From Actinomycetota bacterium (GTDB lineage: Bacteria > Actinomycetota > Thermoleophilia > Gaiellales > Gaiellaceae): a stretch of 19,505 nt of DNA. The notes below the pieces were generated by a model. The model saw only the letters and a program-made list of their open reading frames with translations, made no database searches and was not told the origin of the DNA. Both the position numbers and the translations under genes were made by a program. Position 1 is the first letter of the stretch; every line of letters begins with the position of its first letter. The DNA lies in NCBI GenBank assembly GCA_005885565.1, contig VAXK01000208.1, positions 1-19,505 on the forward strand. Direction: 5' to 3'. This document shows positions 6,325 to 17,300 of this stretch, in pieces.

Positions 6325-7305
6325 TCAGTGGACTGGCGCCGGCTCGGATAGGACGATCAGCTGGGTCGGCGCACCGAGGGTCGGGTCGGCGACGCCGACG
6401 CCAGCGACGACGACGCGCCGGTAGACGTGCCGGCGTGCGACGCCGTCCGCCCAGCGCTCGAGCTCCGCCCTCGTCCATTCGAAGCGGTGGCCCTCGTGAC
6501 GGAGGCCGTTCCGGGAGGTGAGCCGCCACTTCGCGTTGTACTCGACGTTCGGCGTCGTCACGATCGCCGTCGCCGGCCGGACGAAGTCGAAGAGCACGCT
6601 CTCGAGCGCGGCGCGCGGCGCCGGCTCGAGGTGCTCGATCACCTCCATCGCGACGGCCGCATCGTGACCGAGGAACGCGGGGTTCCGGTAGGTGACGAGG
6701 TCCCGGACGAGGGTGATCTTCACGTGCTGCCACGGCTCGAGCACCTTCCGGAGGCGGCGCGAGGCGGCCGTCAGCGCCTGCTCGGAGCGATCGACTCCGG
6801 TGATGCGTTCGAAATCGCGATCGAGTGCGAGCCGCTCCAGCAATCGGCCGAAGCCGCATCCGAGGTCGACCACGCTTCGCGCGCCGCTGCGTCGGAGCTC
6901 GTCCACCACGGCCTCGACGCGCGCCTGCGCGAGGCTGCGGATCCGGGCCTCGGGAGGCGCTGCCGCTTCTGTCGCATCGGTACGCGTCTCCGCTCCGGCA
7001 ACCGCATCGTCCAGGCGCGGCACGAGCACCCGCTCGCTCAGGATCGCCCACCGCAGCGCGGCGGGCGCCGTCTCGAGCGGCACGACGTCCACCCGCCCGC
7101 CGACCTCGCTTCGCACCGCTTCGACCGCCCCGCCGAGGAGCTCCGCGGGGAGTCCCTCGACCGCGAGGTCGACGTCGCTCTCCCGATCGTGCGTCCGTTC
7201 GTGCGCGAGCGAGCCGAAGATCCACACGTGGCTCGCGCCGGTGCGATAGAGGATCGCGGCGCCCCGACGGACGCGTCGCAGCCGCTCGGTCGGCGACTCC
7301 GTCAT
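6325..7305 (-). CDS. Fusion of a minimal nucleotidyltransferase domain with a Hen1-type RNA 3'-terminal 2'-O-methyltransferase
   Basis: 326 residues. The ATG at 7305 overlaps the upstream stop as ATGA, so translation is probably coupled; the open frame to 7431 is shadow. Residues about 10-100 form an MNT-type nucleotidyltransferase domain: GS at 31-32, SDVDLAV with D44 and D46, and a third acidic residue D73 (RVDVVPL). Residues about 120-326 are a SAM methyltransferase with VDLGCGFGR (146-154). The bacterial Hen1 metal site is complete: E221, E224 and H225 (MEVIEHLEP), TTPNVEYN (250-257), then RHEGHRFEWTRAE (269-281) with H270 and H273. Bacterial Hen1 methylates the 3'-terminal ribose of repaired RNA and normally carries a different N-terminal domain beside Pnkp. 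Here that domain is replaced by an NTase and no Pnkp is nearby. The cytoplasmic role is unknown; NTP addition to RNA 3' ends or an antitoxin-like NTase are options. Confidence 0.88.
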   Translation of the reverse strand: MTESPTERLRRVRRGAAILYRTGASHVWIFGSLAHERTHDRESDVDLAVEGLPAELLGGAVEAVRSEVGGRVDVVPLETAPAALRWAILSERVLVPRLDDAVAGAETRTDATEAAAPPEARIRSLAQARVEAVVDELRRSGARSVVDLGCGFGRLLERLALDRDFERITGVDRSEQALTAASRRLRKVLEPWQHVKITLVRDLVTYRNPAFLGHDAAVAMEVIEHLEPAPRAALESVLFDFVRPATAIVTTPNVEYNAKWRLTSRNGLRHEGHRFEWTRAELERWADGVARRHVYRRVVVAGVGVADPTLGAPTQLIVLSEPAPVH

Positions 7306-8333
7306 GTCGTTTGCCGAAGCCACGGGAGCCGTGCGTAGACGTTTAGCAACGGCTCGAGCGCGGGTGCGAGGCGGACGCTGACGACGCCCAGGTCCGGCCC
7401 GTCGGGCCCGGCGCCGATCGCCTCGCTCCATCGGTCGAAGGCGCGAAGGGACTCGGGCCGGCGCACGAGCAGCTGCCGGACTCGACCTGCGAGCTCGCGC
7501 GATCCTCCAGGCAGAGCGTCGCGGAGCAGCTCCAGCTTCAGCTCGACGCCCCCGCTGGACTCACGCAGGCCGACGATCGCGGATCGCGCCGGGACGACGA
7601 ACGCGCCGCCCGTGAGCTCGAGCGTCGAGGCGACGAGCGCGGGGAACCGGTCGGCAGCGCCGATGACGGCGGCGGGCCGCTCGAGCCCCAGCAACCGCAG
7701 CTCCTGCTCGCACCTCAGGTAGAGCCGCTCACGGATGCCCGTCCGCGTCGTCGAGATCGCGAGCAGATGCGGCGAGAGGCCGGGCACGTCGGCACCGATC
7801 GCGCGTGCGACGCGTTCGACCCGCGGACTCGGGCTCCGCGGCAGTCGTGGTCCCAGCTCGTAGTAGACCGTGACCTCGGCGAGTCCGGACGGCCCGAAGG
7901 CGGCTCCCACGAAAGCGCCGAATCGTGCCGCAGCGGACGGCGCCGGAACCGGCGCGGCCTCGAACGCGCGTCCCGCCTTTCCTCCGAGGTGCCGCGCGAC
8001 GAGCCGCCGCGCCGCCTCGGCCGCCCGCCGCCGGCGCTCGGCAGGAGCCACGCCGGGCCCGAACGGCTCCAGATCTATCCGGAGCGCACCCGGCGTGAGC
8101 TCGCTGAACGAGCACTCGAGCGGGAGCGACCCCGGCTGCAGCTCGTTCCGGCTGTAGGCGAGCTCCGTCGCGGGCGCCGAGAACGTGGCCGCCAGCAGGT
8201 CGCCGAGCAGCTCCGTGGGGTCGGCGACTGCGAGCGCCTCCGCGGCGTGAGAGAGTCGCCGCGCGACGACCTCCGCCGCCGGCTCCGCTCCCGCGGGCGC
8301 CGGGCTAGAACGTGTAATGGCAGAGGAGGCCAA
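7302..8333 (-). CDS. Unrecognised protein, possible ABBA-type aromatic prenyltransferase-like fold
   Basis: 343 residues from a TTG at 8333 that lies 29 nt inside the toxin gene; I see no better in-frame start and only a weak ribosome binding site. I do not firmly recognise it. Several strand pairs resemble the repeated beta-beta units of DMATS and cyanobactin (LynF/TruF) prenyltransferases. They are LPLECSFSE to LRIDLEPFG (70-92, with E73 where those enzymes contact indole), AEVTVYYEL (152-160), LLAIS to LYLRCE (190-209), SAIVGLRES to VELKLELL (251-270) and GVVSVRL to LNVYARLPW (316-338). No signal peptide or membrane segment is seen. It ends in an ATGA overlap with the NTase-Hen1 gene, so the two proteins are probably made together. 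If the resemblance is spurious, it is simply a conserved hypothetical of the toxin operon. Confidence 0.6.
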   Translation of the reverse strand: MASSAITRSSPAPAGAEPAAEVVARRLSHAAEALAVADPTELLGDLLAATFSAPATELAYSRNELQPGSLPLECSFSELTPGALRIDLEPFGPGVAPAERRRRAAEAARRLVARHLGGKAGRAFEAAPVPAPSAAARFGAFVGAAFGPSGLAEVTVYYELGPRLPRSPSPRVERVARAIGADVPGLSPHLLAISTTRTGIRERLYLRCEQELRLLGLERPAAVIGAADRFPALVASTLELTGGAFVVPARSAIVGLRESSGGVELKLELLRDALPGGSRELAGRVRQLLVRRPESLRAFDRWSEAIGAGPDGPDLGVVSVRLAPALEPLLNVYARLPWLRQTT

Positions 8334-11300
8334 CGTCTCGGACGAGGTCGGTCTTCAGTCGCTTGACGGTCGCGCCGTCGACGTCGATCTCGTCGCGGAG
8401 CGCGTCGGGCGACGCCTGGAGCTCGACGACCCAGGGGTCCGTCGCCGACAGCGGGACCGCGGCGCCGAAGGAGGCCTCCATCGCCGGCAAGCCCCCGACC
8501 GCCGTCTCGACCGCCTTGAGCGAGACGATCTTCTGCTGCGTGTCGCCGGGCGTGTGGATGACGAAGGTGAGCGGGTCGGTGTCGTCGTAGTCGGTACCGG
8601 GCTTCAGCACCACGAAGAGGACGATCGAGTCGATCTTCGGCGTCTTCGGGTCCTTGGGGTCCTGGAGGAACCCCGCGAACCGCTCCTTCGGGAGCAGCAG
8701 CTCCAACTGTTGCGACCCGGCCTCTGACGGCGGCTTGAAGAGGAAGCGCTGCCAGGCGTCCGGGAACTCGCGGCCGCTGATCCCGCGGAAGAGCCCCGTC
8801 TTGCCCTGCTCGACCTCCATCGCCTTGAGCGTCTGGGTCAGGCTGTCGACGGCGGCTTTCTTGAGCGGCTCGCCTCCGTCGCGTGCGTGGTAGCGGACGT
8901 GCAGCACGAGGTCGCTGATCGTGCGGTAGTCGAACTGCCGGAACGTGCCTGGGAGCTCCACCCGCCACGAGCTGATCGCCCCGGTGTACTCGAAGGGGAG
9001 GTAGCGCGCGTCGTGGAGGTCGAGCTCGAAGAGGCCCGTGTCCTCGCGAGCCGTGCTCGTCACGATCGACTGGATGCCGCCGCTGTCGGTCTTGAAGCGC
9101 TTGTCCTGCGGTTTGGTCTCCGCGTAGCCTGGCGTCGGCCGCGGGTCGACGCGGACGCGGTTGGAGAGCAGCGTGAGCTTGCAGCCGACGCTCGTGTACG
9201 GCCCGGTGGTGCACGGGAGCGAGACGCCGACGGACTTGATCCGCCGCATGTAGTGGCCGGGGTGGTCGAGGTCGAAGATCGCCTCCGGCAGCTCGACGAA
9301 GCAGCTCCCCGTCTCGCGGAGGGAGATCAGCGCCTCCGGGTTCAGCGACGCGAGCGAGACGTGCTTCGTCAGCTCGTATTCGCGCACGTTCTGCTCGAGG
9401 TACGCGACCTCCATCCGGTTCACGTCCTGATGGAGGCGCTCCCCCGCGAGGAGCCCTTTCTTGAGGCTGTCCCAGTAGCCGAACTGGACGAAGCTCGAAT
9501 CCGCGAGCCCGAGCTCGGCCCGGAACGCTCGCTCCGCCCGCTTGGCCAGGTCGTACGCCAGCTGGTAGGACTGGAAGTAGACGGCGGAGATCTGCGTCAC
9601 CCGCCAGTCGTAGAGCTCCTGGTTCGTGAACTTCGTGTGCAGGAGCTCGTCGATCTCTTCGGCCTCGTCGATCTGCTTTCGGTGGTCCGCGAGGTGGAGA
9701 GCAGCGATCTGCTCGCGGATCTGCGCGGCCACGATTTGCTGGTCGACCGACATGATCTCCCGTGCGGCGAGATTCGCCTGCAGCGCCCAGTCGTGCTCGC
9801 GCAGCACGAACTGGCCTAGCCGCCCCGCGCGGGAGGCGTCGTAGGCGTCAGTTGCGCCTTTTGCGTGGTAAACACCCGCGATCCCCAGGAGTGCGGCGCC
9901 CCAGTTCGGGGAAGTCATGGTCGCGCCGATACCCCACGGCGCGAACGACATGCTCATGGTCGGGAGCGTGTTGGCGATGCTGGCGCCGAACTCCCACTGC
10001 GCCGCCGTGTGCTGCTCATCGTGCGAGTCCTTCAGCTTCGCGAGCTCGTTCTTCTCGCGCTCGACCATCTTGATGCCTTCTTCCTCGGCGATCGCGGCGT
10101 TCGAGCTCACCGTCGCGTCCGGAACGGTCTGACCCTCGGCCGGGACCACCGGGCTCTGCACGCCGAGGAGCTTCTGGTAGTGGACGTAGCGCGCGACCGC
10201 GGGCTCTCGCGACCGCCGGAGGGCGGCGATCTGCTGGGTCGCCTCGTCGGCCTCCTGCTCCCTGACCTGTTCCACGCGCTTCAGGAGCGCGGTTTCGTGC
10301 TGGGAGCGAAGGAGCGACAGCGCGTCGCCGTCCCGCGCCTCGAGCGCCGCGAGGAGCGCGGCGCCCAGCGCCTTCACCTCGCCGCAGAGCTCGCTCGCCG
10401 TCTGACGGAGGGTCGCGAAGCGGTACGCGGGCATCGGCGCGGCGACGTCGCCGAGGGCGCTGCTGAGGTCGATTCCCGCCGCGGCCGCCTTCACGAGCAG
10501 GGCGGGGTCGATCGGCGGCTCGAAGAGCGGGAGCTGGCGCACGACCCCCTCGATGTTCATGCAGTGGCGAATCTTGAACAGGCGGCCCGCGACGGTGTCC
10601 CAGTACGAGAGCAACATGTCGTTCGGCGGGACGCAGAAGTAGAGCATCTGCGGAATCGGGAGCGGCGGTCCGTCGAGCGGGAGCAGGACGGAATCCGGCC
10701 GGGGCGACCCGACGAGCTGCTCGATGTCGACCAGCTTGTCGGTCAGCGCGTTGAACTTGGGGTCGAGCGAGTTGTAGGTCTGGACCTCCGGCTCCGCCCG
10801 GGGCGGGATCGTCACCGGCTTCGGCCCGAGGATCTCGGCGGCGAGCACGTAGAGCTGCGTCGCCTCGTTGATCGACTCGATCGTGTCGCGGCGGAAGAGC
10901 TGATCCCCCCACGCGATCAGATTGTCGAGGTAGCGCATCACGACCATCTTCTGGAAGGCGACGGTGCGGAGCCGCGCGACGACGAACGGCTTGAACGGAT
11001 TCGCGAGCCACTCGTCGACCTCCCGCGTCAGCTCCTCGTCGGGCACGCCCTTCGCAAGCTGCTCGAGCAGCTTGTCGATCCGCTGCTTGAGGTAGTCCCG
11101 CTGCTCGTAGAAGGGGCGCGTGCGCCAGTACTTCGCCGGCACGTCCGTTGCGGAGCTGTCGGTCGGGTCGAAGATGAAGTGGAACCAGCGCTGCGCGTCC
11201 TCGAAGCGCTGGTTCTGGGAGAGCTTCGACGCGATCAGCATCGGCACGTGGAAGAACAGCTCCCAGTTGTAGGGCGCGTAGGCGCCCGCGTACGTGAACT

Positions 11301-14300
11301 CGACGTCCTCGACGGGGTACTTGTCCTCCGTCGTCGGGTCCCCCTTCTCCACGAGGATCGAGGGCCAGTAGCGACTCTTGAAGACCTTCGCGAGCTGGAG
11401 CTGCGTGCTGCGCTTCAGGAGGCCCGCGACGCCGACGCGGTTCAGCTCCTGCATGAACGAGCAGACGTACGGATGCTGGAACGCCATGAACGTGTACCGG
11501 CGCACGTTCTTCACGACCGGCGTCAGCGTTCCCAGCTTCAAGATCCGCGAGCCGTCGATGTAGTCGCCGAGCGGTAGGACGGCCTGGTCGCCTTTCGAGA
11601 CCACGTAGTCGGTCTTCTTCCTGCTCGCGATCGCCTTCGCTGCCTGCGTCTTCCGGACTGCCAGCGTCCGCTCCGGGAACGTCGTCGTCCGCCGGGCGAT
11701 CACCGCTTCGACCCTCGCGCGCATCTGCTCCTCGACGACGGGCGCGGCAGCCGAGAGCGCGTGCACGGCCGGGGCGGCCGCCTCCCGCCCGACGGCGACC
11801 ACCGGGGGCTGGGCGACCCGCTCGACGTCGACCTTCGCGAGCGCCTCCTCGATCGGGACCGGATCGAACAGCTGCTCGACGGGCCCGAGCGGATCGGGGA
11901 TCGGAGGCGGCTCGTAGTAGAGCTGTTTGATCACGTCGACGTAGAACGGGTCGATCCAATCCGGGTTGGTCCAGATCCACTCGACGACCTGGGTCATCCG
12001 CGGCACCACGAAGTACGTCTTCACGTCGTCCTGGAAGAAGAACGGGCGCGTTCCGGTCAGATAGCCGTCCTGGTGTGCGTAGAGCAGGCTGAACCTGCCG
12101 GGGCTTCGATTCAGGGCGACTCCCTCCACCGGCGAGGTCGCCGTCGGGAGATTGAGAAGCGAGGACCCGCGCTCGGTGAAGAACATCCCGTCGACGACGG
12201 TGCCGGTCGGCTCGAAGAGGCCGGTGATCGAGGTCGTGAAGATCTCGAGCTTCTCGTCGCACCCGAGGAAGTGGAAGCCGTTCACCGACGCGAAGTTCGA
12301 CACCTGCGGGCCGCTGCCGTAGCGGGAGGGGAAGCTCGTGCTCGGGTTGTCGTACTCATACCAGAGGTGGAGCCCGGCGCCTTCGATCGCAACCCGGAAG
12401 ACGTGGTTGCTCCGCCCGTGGTCGGCGAGGGAGTCGTCGACCGGGACGTTCGAACGGATCTTCATCGTGTCGGGCGTGACCTTCTTCGCCTGCCACCTGT
12501 TGTGCTTGCGCTCGCTCCAGGCGATCTGGAGCTCGAAGTGCTTCGTCGGGCTCACCGGCTTGTCCGGCGGCGGGGACTTCTGGTCCGTCACCTCGGTGAA
12601 GACCGGCCAGAAGAGGAACAGCCGTCGATTCCAGATCACCGGCACGACCTGCGCCTCGTTGATGTCGAGCCCGACCCGCTCCCACGGCGTCCACCGCGCC
12701 TGGCCGACCCACTGGCGGTAGTAGTAGACCGGCGGCCTGCCGTGGGTCCGACCGAAGACATGGAGGATGTCGGGCGAGCCCCCGGCGCCGCTCTCGTAGT
12801 ACATCCCGGCGATCTCCAGGCGCGCGACCTCGTCGAGCTCCTCGAGGTAGCTCATGAACGCGTCCTCGGCGGCTTCGGTCGTCACGTCTCCCTGGAGCAG
12901 CGCGTTCTCGAGCTCGAGGAAGAACGGGGTCTTGTCGTCCCGAAGCTCCGGCTGGAGCCAGTTCTCGGGGTAGAGGAAGATCTTCCGGTTCGCCTGCCAG
13001 ACGCGGTAGTTCTTCATCCAGGTCCACATCGGCCAGCCGGCGTCGGTGGAATCGTCCGCGACCACCTCGTGCTCGAGGTTCATCCGGCAGCGCTGCACGA
13101 AGAGCTGAACCGAGCTGAGCGCCTGCTTGAGCCGTGAGGTCGTCATGCAGGGGTCCATCTCGACGTCGATCAGGAAGTGCGCGTACAGCTGGTTCTCGTC
13201 CGCCCACGTCGGCGGCGCCGGACCGGGATGGGGCGCGAGCAGGTAGGCGACGAGCGCGTCGCGCTGCTTCTTGCGCAACTCGTCCCGGAGCGGCTTCGCC
13301 ACCTCGAGCCACGCGTCGGCTTCGTACACGGCCTTCGCCGCTCCGCGGATGGCCTCGGCGTCCGCCGTCGTCGGCTGCGCCTTGGCCCACGCCCGGATCT
13401 GCTCGGACGACGCGCCCAGCCTTCGCATACGGCGCCGGCAGGCGACGATCCGGGTCAGGCCCACCTCGTCCTGGAAGTCGTCCGGAGACGTCAGGTCGAG
13501 CACGTTCGCACTCGCGAGGTAGGTGAGCTCCCCGACGTCCCACCCCGTCCGCTCGCTCAGCTTCTGCAGCAGCGCGGCCCGGAGCGCAGGTCCGGCGAGC
13601 GTCTGATCCCGTGCGAGCGCGAAGATCTCCGAGAGCGAGATCTCGCCGCCGGGCACGGCCGGCGTGAGGAGGCTCAGGTCGACGAGCCGCAGCCACTCCG
13701 CAAACCGGGCGGGCGCGCGCGCCTCGACGTCGGCGGGCAGATCCTGGAGCCTGAGCCAGCGCACGCGCACGGGGGCGCCGTGGATCCACGGCACCGTCCG
13801 CTGCGGGACCTGCGCTCCGTACTCGTCGAGCCACTCGAGCTGCCGGCCGGTGAGGCGCAGCTTCTTGACGAGCAGGCCGATCTTCTGCAGCCGGACGAAC
13901 GTCTTGAACTGGTTCGGGAAGCCTGCGGCGGTCAGGGCGACGCTCGGGTTGCTCTCGGCGAAAGCGGACGCGAGGAAGTCCGCCATCGCTGGGCTTCCCG
14001 GAGTCGAGAGCGAGGGCAGCTCCTGGACGAGGAGCTTCTCCATCAGCCGCGACTCGAGCCTGAGCGACTCGCCGAGCTGGCGAATCACGAGCCGGCGGCT
14101 CCCCGTCGTGCGCTGGTGGGCGAGGAGCCTCTCGAGCACAGCGGCGAAGCGGTCGACCGGGAGCTGCGCGACGTCGAAGAGCTGATCCGCGTCGGCCGAC
14201 CCGAGGAACCGGTTCGTGGCGTCGAGCGCGACGGTCAGCCGCGCAGCGCGGAGCGCCTGGATCGCGGCGCGATAGGCCGCATCGGCGGAGAGAGCTTCGA

Positions 14301-17300
14301 GCGCCGTCTCCTCGTCCGCCGTCATGTACCCGTTGAACCGGAGCTTCTGGGCGGGCGCGTCGTAGTAGATGCGGTCGCGGAGCTCGCGCGGGAGCGTGAG
14401 CCCGGCGGGCAGCGCCGCGAGGTCGGCGGAGACCTGCGGCCACTCGTAGGCCCGCATCTCGCTCCCGACGAACTCTCGCGGCGCGGCGAAGAGCTCGGTC
14501 ACGGCGGCCTGGTACGGCGCGTCGGCGGAGAGACCGAGAAGCGCGTCACGCTCGAGCGTGGAGAGCGGGCCGACGATCCGCAGCTCGCCCGCGGTGCCGT
14601 CGTAGGAGACCCGGGACGCCAGGGGCGCCGGGAACGTGAGCCCGCCGGGCAGCGCGGCGAGCGCCGCCGAGTAGGTGACGGTCCCACCGAGCGTGGCGAC
14701 CACGTCGCGGACGAGCGTGCTCGGCCACAGCGAGGCGGTGAGCGTCCGCTCCGTCAGCGCCCCGGCCGGATCCGGCCGCGCGGTCGTCGCGTCGCGGATC
14801 TTCAGGAGGCCGCGGCGGAGCTCGTCGAGGAGCTGCGCGATCGCGTCCTCCGTCGGGTCGAGCGCCGACAGGTCGGCCGAGCGCTGGAAGAGCAGGTAGT
14901 CGAGGTCGGCGGCGGTGAAGCCCGATGCGCGAACGCGGGCGACGAGGTCGGCGAAGAGGAGCGCGTCCTCGGTGTGACCCGCGTCGAACGGGTTGATCCC
15001 CGCCAGCGCCTGGAGGGTCAGCGATTCGGCGATCGGGAGCGTAAGGCCCCTCGCAAGCACGGTGTGACGGTGAAGGGCCGAGAGGTTCGCGAGCGTCAGG
15101 TCGTCGTTCGCGAGCACGCCCGACTGAAGCGAGGCGAGCTCCTCGGCCGAGATCGAGAGCGCAGCCAGGATCGTCGGCACGTGGCGCGAGATCTTCGCGT
15201 CCGCCGGATCGCCCGCGACGATCGCAAGCTCGTTCCCTGCGAGCACGAACGCCGGGTCCACCGGCGTCAGAGCCGGGTTGAGGAAGAGGCGGGCGTAGAG
15301 CGAGTCGTCGCCGGCGATGTCGATCGGAGCCCAGAACGCGACAGCCTCCTCGATCGAGAGCCCGAGCTCGGTGTGCAGGCGCCGGACGTGGGAGAGCTTC
15401 ACGAGCAGCGCCTCGTTCAGCCTGAGGTTCACGTCGCCCACGCCGCCGCCGAGCCCGGAGATCGCCTTGTCGAGGTCGGTCATGCTCCATCCGAGCCGCC
15501 TCCAGAGGCGCACGAAGCGGTGCGCACGGTCGACGACGTGCGCATCGAGGTGGGTGAGCACGAGCCTCGAGAGGTCGCACGTCGTCACGTCGGTCGCGTC
15601 GGCGGATTCGATCCGCACGATCGCACCCGGGTTGACGTAGCTCGTCTCGAGGAGCTGGACGAGGTCCTCGTACTCGAGACCCGCCCGCCGCATGAACTGC
15701 CGGACCCACCTGAGCGCGTCCAGCCAGTCGAGCGCGGTCGTGACGGGCGCGTCGGGATGCGCGGGATCGAAGTGCTCGATCTGGTTCCCGACCTGCTGGA
15801 GTCCCCACAGCTGCCAGGGCCCCACCTTGGTCGCCTGGACGCCGGCGGCAACGGGCCTGACGAGCCAGGTCGTCGCGGCATTGGTCGCGCCTTCCACGAC
15901 GGCCACGACGTCGCTCTCGCCTGCCTCCGAGAAGGGCGTCCACGCCCCGCCCTGGACGACGTAGAGGCCGTTCTCCGTCGCGTCGGCCTGGTCCTTGACG
16001 AGGACGACGTCGCCGTTCGCGGTGGCGACGCCGTCGATGGCCGGCGTGCCGCTCCGCGCGGGGAGATTGCCGGTCGTCGCGACCCGCGCGCGCAGCCCTC
16101 CCGTCACGAGCTCCTGCTCCACGCGCGTCAGGCCGAGGTACTCGCTCGCGATCCCGAGGTCCTTCAGCGCGGCGGACCGGTCGAGCCGCGAGAACTCGGC
16201 CATCAGCTCGTGCCGCTGCACGCCGAGGTGGCCGAGGTAGGTCCGCGCCTCCTCCCACCAGAGGTCGAAGGGCAGACTCCACGGGTAGAGCGCGGCGCGC
16301 AGAGCCGCATACGCCGCGGGGTTCACGTGCTCCGGGCTCGCGCGCAACTCCTCCGCGCTCTTGCCGGTTTGGTAGGCGAGGGCGAGGACGCGCGGCGCCC
16401 CGCCGCCCTGCTTGAGGATCGGATAGAGGGTCGAATGATCGGTGACGAACCAGCGCTCGCCGGGCTTCACGACGACGACCACGGACGCCTGGGCGACCGC
16501 GATCCCGTGCCCGGCGAAGGCGGTCCGGAGCGTCTGTGAGATGGTCGCGCCGTCGAGCTCGGCGGCGACGACGTTGGGCAGGTCGAACGGCGCGAACGGC
16601 GCGATTGCGTTCTCCAGGAGCTCGTTCACGAGGTCGACGTAGGGAAGCGGCGTGTTCGTGTTCGCGCACGTCAGCTCGAGCTCGCCGAGGTCGGGCCGCC
16701 GCTCGAACAGGATGTCGCGCGCGTTGGTCTGCTGCTGCGTGCGCTCCTTCAGGAACGCGAGCATCTCGGCGAGATACGCGGCCGGGCTGTCGATCGCGCG
16801 GCAGTCCTCGCACTCGCAGAGGCTGACGCTCCCGAACAGCGTCTCCAGATCGGGTATGTCCTGCTTCGCCGGCGGCTTCACGACCGTCATGGGCGTCCGG
16901 TTGAAGCTCGGCGAGTAGGTCGCGGCGAGGTTGAGCGCCGTCGCCGCGACGCTGGCTGCCTTCTTGTAGACGAGCATCGCCCGCTCCGTCGACATGGGGG
17001 TGTCGGAGAAGCGCTGCACGAACACTCCCTGGCTGAGGCGCGCGATCGCGAGCGACGAGTCCAGCCCCGCGTCCACGAGCGCCTTCTGCTCGCCGTAGAC
17101 GGTCGTCGCCTTGAAGAGTCGCTGGGTGACGCCGAGCGCCGCGACGAGCCCGTCGCGATCTTCGACGCCCTCGAGGAGCGCCGGATGCTGGTCGAGGTAG
17201 TCCCCGACCGGGCCGCGGCCGAGCTGGAACCCGTTCCTGCCCGACGTGACGTTGGCCCAGAACCGGCGGACGTCGGAATGCGCGCTGTCGTCCGCCTGGG

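Noticed and set aside
13177..16539. Plus-strand open frame of 1120 codons opposite the toxin gene
   Set aside because: It is a stop-free shadow of the GC-rich toxin gene with Arg/Glu/Val-biased composition and no motifs; the minus-strand frame has unmistakable Tc hallmarks.
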